Origin: Hyphomicrobiales bacterium
Lineage (GTDB): Bacteria; Pseudomonadota; Alphaproteobacteria; Rhizobiales; Rhizobiaceae
Length of the DNA: 64,000 bases
Direction of reading: 5' to 3'
NCBI GenBank assembly: GCA_900472605.1
Contig: UCJD01000041.1
Coordinates: forward strand, 1-64,000
Shown here: positions 34,686 through 41,360 of the stretch, in pieces
Layout: the number at the start of each line of letters is the position of its first letter
Position numbering within the stretch: the stretch's first letter is position 1
Program-made: the position numbers and the translations under genes
Notes under the pieces: generated by a model
Seen by the model: only the letters and a program-made list of their open reading frames with translations
What the model was told of the DNA's origin: nothing
The model's database searches: none

Positions 34686-35372
34686 TCAGGCTTCGGCGTC
34701 GCTCGGCTTGAAGCGGGCGGGCAGGTTTTCCTTGTAGGGATAATACCTGAAGTAGGGCAGCGCTTCCTCGAGCACCCGGGCCACCGACGGGCGCTGCATC
34801 AGGCGCTGGTGATAGGCTGAAAGCTTCGGGACGTCGCTGCCATAGGGCACCAGCGTCTCGGCGTAGAACAGGCCGGGGGCCGCGGCGCAATCGGCCATGG
34901 TGAAGGTCTCACCGGTGATCCAGTCGTCCGCCGCAAGCCTGTCCTCGATCACGGCATAGGCGCGCTTCAGCGCCTGCCGGGCCTCTTGCGCCCTTGCTTC
35001 GCTGCCGTCCGCCCGCATGCGCTCGCTGACGATCTGCTGCATCGGTTCCTGCACATAAAGGTCGAAGAAGCGGTCCCATAGGCGCACATCGAGCGCCGCG
35101 TCGAAATCCTCCGGGATGAGCCGCGCGCTGCCGGGATGATAGCGGTCGAGATATTCGATGATGATGGAGGTCTCGAAAACGGTCCGGCCACGGCTCTCGT
35201 CCCGCAGCGCCGGCATCTTGCCGAGCGGCGAGAGTGCTAGAAAGGCCGTGCGCGAAACCTCATCGCCGAGATTGACGAGCACGCGCTCGAACGGCGTGCC
35301 GCTTTCATAGAGCGCGATCAGCACCTTGTGGCAGAAGGAGGCAAGCGGATGCTGATGCAGGACGAGTGTCAT
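34686..35372 (-). CDS. Glutathione S-transferase family protein
   Basis: 228-residue GST. The thioredoxin-fold domain has TLVLHQHPLASFCHKVLIALYESG at the N-terminus and the glutathione-binding LGKMPALRDE...FETSIIIEYLD. A C-terminal helical domain includes TGETFTMADCAAAPGLFYAETL. The catalytic residue is probably Ser or Cys in the SFC segment. Substrate unknown. The start at 35372 is chosen because upstream in-frame sequence is low-quality; the ribosome site is GGAGAG. Confidence 0.92.
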   Translation of the reverse strand: MTLVLHQHPLASFCHKVLIALYESGTPFERVLVNLGDEVSRTAFLALSPLGKMPALRDESRGRTVFETSIIIEYLDRYHPGSARLIPEDFDAALDVRLWDRFFDLYVQEPMQQIVSERMRADGSEARAQEARQALKRAYAVIEDRLAADDWITGETFTMADCAAAPGLFYAETLVPYGSDVPKLSAYHQRLMQRPSVARVLEEALPYFRYYPYKENLPARFKPSDAEA

Positions 35373-35484
35373 CGAGTTGCTCTCTCCGGATTCAAACCGA
35401 CCGGGCGGATACATACCATGTCCAGGCGGGACGACAAAGAGATGCAATGCCGTTGTTGAGCTCAAATCCGGAACGCAGTTGCCG

Positions 35485-37077
35485 TCATGTGCCGGGCGGC
35501 TGGTCCGGCGGGTTGTCCAGCCGCGTCGATCGTTCACCGAGGTCGTCCGACATCTCCTGCCATATGCGTCTCAGACGCCGTACATGGAGGTCGTCGGCGA
35601 TCCAGCCCATCAGATGCTCGACACAAGCCTTGGTTCTTGCCGGGTTTGCAGTAATCGTGTGGCAGGCCCATTCGCAATATGCGTCGATGGCCGCAGCCTC
35701 GATCGGCGGGCGTGCCGTCAGCGGATCCGTGGCTATGTCACCCTGCTCGTTGCGAATGATAAAGGCCCTTACACCTGCTGTTTTGGCAATCACGCGAATG
35801 TTCTCTGTCGCGGCGAAGAGAATGCCGGCGTAGATCTTGTCGAACTCATCAGGGCCGTCGGTGACCCGCTGGCCGGAGTCGGAAGTCTTATAGTCCAACG
35901 CTCTTTCAAGGTCGAAAATCGTGCGTACGTTCATCTGTTTCAGCACGAGGTATTTTTCGATGCCGAGGATGTTGCAGAGCTGTGCCTGCGCGATCCAGTC
36001 GATGGCCTGGTAAATGCCATAGGGGGATTCTATGTGCAGCTGGATGGGATTGTAAGTCGCCAGATTCTGTACGTCGTAAATACCGCATTCTCCCAGCCGA
36101 AAGCGGGTTGGATAGTCAATGCCGTCGATGACATCGAGCGGGGTGATGCGCGTCACGTCATAGAAGCGGTCGTCGTCCATCTTTACCCACGATACAAGCG
36201 ATTGCAGCTTGAGGAAGAGAAACTTGGTAGCGCTTTGCGGGGCAAGCCCCAGCAACGGAGCCAACACGAGCCACATCCAGTGGATATGAGTGCAGTCGTG
36301 TATGTGGGGTGCGTTACCAAGCGGGCTCGTCAGGAGCCGCGTCGGGTCGGTGAACGCGACATAGAGGAATACCACGATGGCCACGGACGCGAATATCTCC
36401 GCCGTCTGCCAGATGATGGTGTAAGCGGAGAGATCGAATACGGCGAGGCTGCGGATGAACTGTCTTACGGCTGCAATGAAGGCGCCGACAAAGGCCAGTG
36501 CCGATATGATTTCTATCTGGCTCCGAAAGCTCCCGGGCGGGCAGCATTCGGCAGGCGCACCGCAGATCGGAATGCCATCGACGCCTGCTACCTGCAATCC
36601 CGTGCTCAGCGCCTTTAACAGTGCGTTGAAACCGAAATAGCAAATGACCACGAAACCGAGTGATGAAAGGAAGAGCCGAAGATCGCCAAGATTGCCGATA
36701 ATTCGGGAGGAGCGGATGCGTTGCTCGATCTCTTTGATTAACTCAGAGGAACCAAGCCGGATCGGCTGATCAGTGGGTTCGCGCAGATCCGAGAGATATT
36801 TGGATGTGACGAACTCCAGCGACGGATTGCTGCCCGATTTTGTGTCGCTGCTTTCGCCTCTTGAGGACTTCGCGTCACGGGTCGTCGGGTAGGAGGCTAT
36901 GAAGTCGGATATGACCCGTAGACGCCGTACCCGGATATCGTTGCGCGCGTAGATCAGCAGGAACGGTATGAAGACCGCCAGAAGGGCAATGCGCCAGTCG
37001 ATATGCGGCAGATATCCGAGCGCCGAAGCAATTTCACGCAGGATATTTGCGCTGTCCGCCGGGCTGATGTTTTCCAT
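35485..37077 (-). CDS. Unrecognised multi-pass membrane protein with HhH-like segments
   Basis: 530 residues, no family recognised. Five hydrophobic segments: about residues 26-45, 135-155, 190-212, 217-242 and 267-285 from the ATG. A Ser/Arg-rich soluble segment links the first and second. The C-terminal ~220 residues are soluble and contain two stretches with helix-hairpin-helix spacing: GIDYPTRFRLGECGIYDVQNLA and, about 50 residues on, ILGIEKYLVLKQMNVRTIFDLE, each a Gly-Ile turn followed by a helix and a Val/Ile-x-x-L end, reminiscent of DUF4332-type repeats. The ATG at 37077 follows GGGAGG. Its base composition is less GC-rich than its neighbours, and an inverted repeat lies 60 bases upstream. 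It separates two ordinary genes, so it looks accessory. Confidence 0.75.
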   Translation of the reverse strand: MENISPADSANILREIASALGYLPHIDWRIALLAVFIPFLLIYARNDIRVRRLRVISDFIASYPTTRDAKSSRGESSDTKSGSNPSLEFVTSKYLSDLREPTDQPIRLGSSELIKEIEQRIRSSRIIGNLGDLRLFLSSLGFVVICYFGFNALLKALSTGLQVAGVDGIPICGAPAECCPPGSFRSQIEIISALAFVGAFIAAVRQFIRSLAVFDLSAYTIIWQTAEIFASVAIVVFLYVAFTDPTRLLTSPLGNAPHIHDCTHIHWMWLVLAPLLGLAPQSATKFLFLKLQSLVSWVKMDDDRFYDVTRITPLDVIDGIDYPTRFRLGECGIYDVQNLATYNPIQLHIESPYGIYQAIDWIAQAQLCNILGIEKYLVLKQMNVRTIFDLERALDYKTSDSGQRVTDGPDEFDKIYAGILFAATENIRVIAKTAGVRAFIIRNEQGDIATDPLTARPPIEAAAIDAYCEWACHTITANPARTKACVEHLMGWIADDLHVRRLRRIWQEMSDDLGERSTRLDNPPDQPPGT

Positions 37078-37133
37078 CTCAACCTCCCACACATATTTGC
37101 GGGGCAGGTTGGCGCAAATTCACCGCGGGTCTA

Positions 37134-37160
37134 GCAATCAAATGCAATTATTGATTGCAT
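37134..37160 (-). promoter_or_regulatory. Overlapping inverted repeats upstream of membrane protein
   Basis: ATGCAAT (37142-37148) and ATTGCAT (37154-37160) flank five bases, overlapping a second dyad GCAATCA (37134-37140)/TGATTGC (37152-37158). The site is AT-rich and about 60-85 bases upstream of the leftward gene at 37077, where an operator or promoter is expected. It resembles the TTGCAT half of the palindrome at 2118-2133. Confidence 0.5.
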
Positions 37161-37206
37161 ATCGCGGCGCCTTGCTCTTTTTCGGTAGGGTCTTAAGTCC
37201 TTTGAC

Positions 37207-38022
37207 CTACCGCAATTTCGCAATTGCCAGGTGACCTGGCGTTGGCTGGCCCTCTTCCATGCGGACGTTGATGTTGGTGATCTCGATCAGGTCGAAGCCG
37301 GTGGCGTCGAGGCGTTCGCGGACGTAAGCCTCGGAATGCGCAAAGCGCTGGTGCGGGCCGACCATGTAGGCGCGGCCGGCAAGCGTTTCCTCGGGCAGGG
37401 TCTCCGACGAGAAGATGAAGAGACCGCCCGGCGTCAGGTTCTCGGCGGTGCCGAAGAACAAGGGCTCAAGGCCACCCAGATAGGGCAGCACGTCGGTGGC
37501 GGTGATGATGTCGAATGGGTCTTCGTCATTGTCGTCGAGGAAATCCTCGACCTCGGCCACGAACAGCGTCTCGTAGAAATCCTTCTCATGGGCGATTTCG
37601 ACCATGTTTTCAGAGAGGTCGATGCCGGTCATCTCCTCGCAGAGGTCGCGCAGCGTGCCGCCGGTCAGGCCGGTGCCGCAGCCGAGATCCAGCAGGCGTT
37701 TGAAGGGGCCGAGGTTCAGCGCCTGCAGGCGCTGGCGGACCAGCATCGGCACGTGGTAGCCCAGCTGTTCGACGAGAACGTCCTCGAACACTTCGGCGTG
37801 CTGGTCGAAGAGGGTTTCGACATAGGCGTCGGGCGCCTTGGCCGGCGTCTCGCCACGGCCCATGGCGGCAATGCGGACGGCCGCTCCGCCGTGATCGTCG
37901 GGATCGATCGCCAGCACTTCTTCATAGGCCTTGACGGCGGCATCGACATCGCCGGCCTTTTCCAGCGCCAAGGCGCGGTTGTAGGCTTCCGCGAGCGCGT
38001 CTTCGTCGATCTTCTTGGCCAT
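37207..38022 (-). CDS. TPR-containing class I SAM methyltransferase
   Basis: 271 residues. The N-terminus (ALAEAYNRALALEKAGDVDAA...YEEVLAIDP) is one or two TPR helices. The methyltransferase core follows: FDQHAEVFEDVL, LLDLGCGTGL (SAM motif I, ~residue 112), MTGIDLSENMVEIA and ATDVLPYLGGLEP. Proteins of this layout are often annotated as putative methyltransferases of unknown substrate; the TPR may bind a partner protein. The start follows AACGAT-type weak sequence. Convergent/adjacent to nothing diagnostic. Confidence 0.88.
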   Translation of the reverse strand: MAKKIDEDALAEAYNRALALEKAGDVDAAVKAYEEVLAIDPDDHGGAAVRIAAMGRGETPAKAPDAYVETLFDQHAEVFEDVLVEQLGYHVPMLVRQRLQALNLGPFKRLLDLGCGTGLTGGTLRDLCEEMTGIDLSENMVEIAHEKDFYETLFVAEVEDFLDDNDEDPFDIITATDVLPYLGGLEPLFFGTAENLTPGGLFIFSSETLPEETLAGRAYMVGPHQRFAHSEAYVRERLDATGFDLIEITNINVRMEEGQPTPGHLAIAKLR

Positions 38023-38104
38023 GTCTGCTCACCATCGTTCGTTTGTTGCCCTGCGTCTAAGGCGCGCGGGCCGGTTTTGCAATGGCGACGTTGATGGCGG
38101 CCGT

Positions 38105-38371
38105 TCAGTTGATGATGAACTCGCCTTTCAGCGCGCGCCATTCCGTGGCCGATATCAGCTTGCGATGAATGTAGCGCACCGAGTGCAGCGGCCCGTCCAG
38201 CGTCTCCTGCCAGAACTTGAGGAAGCCGCGCATTTCGGGAAAGTCGGGAGCAAGATCGTAATCCTGCCAGATGTAGGTCTGCAGGATCGCATGATGATCC
38301 GGCATGCGATAGAGGATCTGGGCCGTCGTCAGGCCGTAACCCTGAAGCTGTCTTTCCATGTCCTTGTGCAT
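38105..38371 (-). CDS. usg: Usg family protein
   Basis: 88-residue Usg-family protein: QLQGYGLTTAQILYRMPDHH, LQTYIWQDYDLAPDFPEMRGFLKFWQ and GPLHSVRYIHRKLISATEWRAL are hallmarks. The family was first noted beside alphaproteobacterial trp genes, with no defined function. Here no trp gene is visible. The ATG at 38371 has GAGG eight bases upstream; a start seven residues earlier has no support. Confidence 0.88.
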   Translation of the reverse strand: MHKDMERQLQGYGLTTAQILYRMPDHHAILQTYIWQDYDLAPDFPEMRGFLKFWQETLDGPLHSVRYIHRKLISATEWRALKGEFIIN

Positions 38372-38493
38372 TTGATGCCTCGCTGTTCCCATCTGGCGCT
38401 CATTAGCGTCAGATGAAATGAGAGCATGACATGGTTACGCGAAGCTTGCGAAAAGGCTACAAGAAAACGGATATCATTATTTATTTTCAATGG

Positions 38494-38525
38494 CTTGGCA
38501 GCTCTCATGCGAGAGTGCTGCCAAG
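38494..38525 (-). terminator. Hairpin after amino-acid permease gene
   Basis: CTTGGCAGC (38494-38502) pairs with GCTGCCAAG (38517-38525), with an inner TCTC/GAGA stem. It begins just past the permease stop at 38529 and is followed on the minus strand by an AT-rich stretch without a clean T-run. Confidence 0.6.
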
Positions 38526-38528
38526 GAT

Positions 38529-39359
38529 TTACCGTTTCAGGTGGCGGGTGAGGCGGCGCTCGATCCAATTCCACAGATGCCTCAGGCTTTCGACCATGGC
38601 GAGATAGAAGATCGCCGCCCAGAGATAGGTCTGGTAGTCGAAGGTGCGCGAGAAGGCGTAGCGCGTTTCGCCCATGAGATCGAGCACCGTGATGATGGCG
38701 ACGACGGCCGATCCCTTGATCAGGAGAATGATCTCGTTGCCATAGGGACGCAGCGCCACGATCAGCGCCTGCGGCAGCACGATCTTGCGGAACGCGATGA
38801 CCTTATGGATGCCGAGAGAGGAGGCTGCTTCATGCTGGCCGCGCGGTACGCTCTCGATGGCGCCGCGCAGGATCTCGGCCTGATAGGCGGCGGTGTTGAT
38901 GGTCATGGAGAACAGACCGCAATACCACGCGTCGCGGAAGAACCACCAGAGGCCCACGGCTTCCAGCTGCGGCCGGAACTGGCCGAGGCCGTAGTAGATC
39001 AGGAAGAGCTGGGCGAGAAGCGGAGTGCCGCGGAAGACGTAGACGTAGCAGAAGGCGAGCCCGTTGATGATCTTGTTCTTCGACATGCGGGCGAAGGCCA
39101 AGGGGACGGACAGGACGGCGCCGCAGACGACGGAGACGGCAACCAGCACGATCGTGGTCATCAATCCGTGCAGATAACGCGGGCCGTAGCGGGTGAATTT
39201 CTCCACGTCCCAGCCCTCGATGATCATGCCGATCAGCGCGATGGCGAGAACGATCCACAGGGCGACCACGAGGCAACCCATGACGCGCGCGAGCGTCAGC
39301 GGCTTGTCGAGGTGTTTCGGAGCCGGCTGCGGGGGGATCAGGATCTCTGCGTGGCTCAT
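38529..39359 (-). CDS. Amino-acid ABC transporter permease (HisM/ArtM-like)
   Basis: 276-residue permease of the polar amino-acid uptake family. An N-terminal extension of ~25 residues leads to helix 1; RYLHGLMTTIVLVAVSV starts the conserved transport domain, with VFRGTPLLAQLFLIYYGL and the ATPase-contacting loop GAIESVPRGQHEAASSLGIHKVIAFRKIVLPQAL. It overlaps the preceding permease gene by four bases. It and the next two genes form an operon in the order binding protein, permease, permease. Confidence 0.93.
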   Translation of the reverse strand: MSHAEILIPPQPAPKHLDKPLTLARVMGCLVVALWIVLAIALIGMIIEGWDVEKFTRYGPRYLHGLMTTIVLVAVSVVCGAVLSVPLAFARMSKNKIINGLAFCYVYVFRGTPLLAQLFLIYYGLGQFRPQLEAVGLWWFFRDAWYCGLFSMTINTAAYQAEILRGAIESVPRGQHEAASSLGIHKVIAFRKIVLPQALIVALRPYGNEIILLIKGSAVVAIITVLDLMGETRYAFSRTFDYQTYLWAAIFYLAMVESLRHLWNWIERRLTRHLKR

Positions 39360-40159
39360 CGGCTGATCTCCGAGCGCTTCGCCCAACGCTCGATATAGCG
39401 CAGGCCGAACGAGGAAATGATGGCAAGCCCGAGATAGATGCCGCAGGCCAGTGTGTAGAATAAAAACGCCTCTTTGGTGACCTTTACCGCCACGCCCGTC
39501 TGGCGCAGCACGTCGGCAAGGCCGATGATCGAGACGTAGGAGGTGTCCTTGAGCAGGATCATCCAGAGATTGACGAGGCCGGGAAGCGCGATACGAACGA
39601 GCTGCGGCAGGATGACCAGCATCATCGTGCGGCCGCGATGCAGGCCGAGCGCGTCGCCGGCTTCGTACTGGCCCTTGGGGATGGCGCGGAAGGCCGACAG
39701 CAGCACTTCCGAACAATAGGCGGAGAACACGACGGACAGGGCGATGACGCCGGATAAGAAGGCGTTGATTTCGACGCGGCCGTCGTATCCGACCCAGGCG
39801 AGCAGCGACTGGATCAGGATCTGCATGCCGTAATAGATGATGAATAGCGTCAGCAGCTCGGGCAGGCCGCGAAAGATCGTCGTGTAGATGCCGGCGGCAA
39901 GTCGCACGGCTTTTTCTTCCGATTGCTGGCCAAGCGCCACGATGAAGCCGATCAACAGGCCGATCGGAAGCGTAACGAGGGCGACGGCGACCGTGACCTT
40001 CAGGCCGGCGGCGATCTCATCGCCCCAGCCGGTGTCGCCACAGGCCAGGATCGTCGATTGGCCAAGCCATGTGAAAATGCCGACGGGTCCGCATAGCGGG
40101 TCAAACACATATCCAATCCAGGTCCAGAGCGAACCCAGTGCGGAGGACAATCCGCCCAT
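39356..40159 (-). CDS. Amino-acid ABC transporter permease (HisQ/ArtQ-like)
   Basis: 267-residue partner permease. Core motifs: GLKVTVAVALVTLPIGLLIG, IFRGLPELLTLFIIYYG and the EAA loop AFRAIPKGQYEAGDALGLHRGRTMMLVILPQLVRIALPG. The start at 40159 follows GAGGGG with a ten-base gap; the upstream in-frame codons lie in the hairpin leader. It forms the heterodimeric channel with the downstream HisM-like subunit. The required ATPase is not adjacent. Confidence 0.93.
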   Translation of the reverse strand: MGGLSSALGSLWTWIGYVFDPLCGPVGIFTWLGQSTILACGDTGWGDEIAAGLKVTVAVALVTLPIGLLIGFIVALGQQSEEKAVRLAAGIYTTIFRGLPELLTLFIIYYGMQILIQSLLAWVGYDGRVEINAFLSGVIALSVVFSAYCSEVLLSAFRAIPKGQYEAGDALGLHRGRTMMLVILPQLVRIALPGLVNLWMILLKDTSYVSIIGLADVLRQTGVAVKVTKEAFLFYTLACGIYLGLAIISSFGLRYIERWAKRSEISR

Positions 40160-40217
40160 GCCAAGTTTCCCCTCGCGGCTTTTGCCGCTTTGATATTGCA
40201 CTCTTTGTCAAACAAAA

Positions 40218-40244
40218 ATGGCGGAAGGGCAAGCCTCCCGCCAT
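40218..40244 (-). promoter_or_regulatory. Hairpin between binding-protein and permease genes
   Basis: On the minus strand an 11-base stem (one G-T pair) with a five-base loop is followed by TTTTT. It sits 24 bases after the binding-protein stop. Such partial terminators are known to give more binding protein than permease in ABC operons by stabilising and attenuating the mRNA. Confidence 0.65.
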
Positions 40245-40267
40245 CGCATTTATTAGTGACCTACAGG

Positions 40268-41044
40268 TTATTCGGCGCCGTAGACGTCGAAATCGAAATA
40301 CTTGTCCTGGATCTTCTTGTAGGTGCCGTCAGCACGGATCGCTGCGATCGCCGTGTTCAGCTTTTCGCGAAGCGGATCGCCCTGACGAACGGCGATACCA
40401 GCACCAACGCCGTTGATTTCCTTGTCGACCGGCAGGGTCGTGAGGATCTTGCAGCATGCGCCGGCATCCGACTTGACCCACTGCGACAGAACGACGACGT
40501 CGTCGATGACGGCATCGACGCGGCCGTTGGAGATGTCGAGCTTGTACTCGTCAGCCGTCGGGTAGAGCTTCAGCTCGGTGTCGGCCAGGTGCTTTTCAGC
40601 ATAGTTGGCGTGCGTGGTCGAGGTCTGCGCGCCGATCGTCTTGCCCTTCAGGCCAGCAACGTCGGTGACGGTGGAGTCCTTCGGCACGGCGATTGCCGGC
40701 GGGGTGTTGTAGTATTTGTTGGTGAAATCGACGAGCTTCGAACGCTCGGGCGTGATCGACATCGACGAGATGATCATGTCGAACTTCTTGGCGTTGAGGC
40801 CGGGGATGATGCCGTCCCAATCGCTGCTGACGATGGTGCAGTCGGCCTTCATCTGGGTGCAGAGCGCACGGGCGATGTCCATGTCGAAGCCGAGGAACTG
40901 GCCGCTTGCGTCAACATATTCGAAGGGCGGGTAGGTCGAGTCCGTACCGATGACATACTTCTCGCCATCGGCGATGGCCGAGCCCGCGAAAAGAGACATC
41001 GCGGCGATCGAAGCGGCTGCGAGAAAACGGGTGGAGATATGCAT
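40268..41044 (-). CDS. Amino-acid ABC transporter, substrate-binding protein
   Basis: 258-residue periplasmic binding protein of the HisJ/ArtJ type. Signal peptide about 1-25 (AGSAIADG). Mature motifs: IGTDSTYPPFEYVDASGQFLGFDMDIARALC, DGIIPGLNAKKFDMIISSMSITPER and the Tyr/Asp ligands KYYNTPPAIAVPKDS. Two Cys pairs are possible (ALCTQMKADC and GACC). Basic amino acids such as histidine, arginine or lysine/ornithine are the likely substrates. First gene of its operon. Confidence 0.93.
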   Translation of the reverse strand: MHISTRFLAAASIAAMSLFAGSAIADGEKYVIGTDSTYPPFEYVDASGQFLGFDMDIARALCTQMKADCTIVSSDWDGIIPGLNAKKFDMIISSMSITPERSKLVDFTNKYYNTPPAIAVPKDSTVTDVAGLKGKTIGAQTSTTHANYAEKHLADTELKLYPTADEYKLDISNGRVDAVIDDVVVLSQWVKSDAGACCKILTTLPVDKEINGVGAGIAVRQGDPLREKLNTAIAAIRADGTYKKIQDKYFDFDVYGAE

Positions 41045-41360
41045 GTGAGTCCTCTCTGTTGGTTACCGCATGCCACCCTTTTCTTTTATGGCGGCATGAA
41101 GCAGGACGCTGCTTTGCAACGCCTTGCCGCGATAATCAAACTTTTTTTGCGCGGATTGCAACTGCTTTCACTGCCTTGTCGCGCATCGCAACTATGGCGA
41201 AGCTGAACGGTTGCAGACCGCCATATTCATACCGGGTTAATGCGGCAATTCTTAAACACGTGGAACCAATTCCGGCGTGCTCAGTTTAGCAAGGCTCGTT
41301 TGCGTGCCGAAAAGAGACGTCGTTGCGAACGCGAAGAATAACAAGGAACGAGGAAACCTT
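41045..41360. other. Divergent intergenic region
   Basis: Between the leftward binding-protein gene and the rightward OmpA-family gene. It contains T-runs (near 41141-41148) and an imperfect direct repetition of TTGCAAC...GCCTTG-CGCG starting at about 41114 and 41157. No reading frame of weight. Promoters for both flanking genes should lie here. Confidence 0.4.

Noticed and set aside
35485..37077. Calling the orphan membrane protein a defence effector
   Set aside because: Only the layout hints at it; no nuclease, NTPase, TIR or other effector motif and no partner gene is present.
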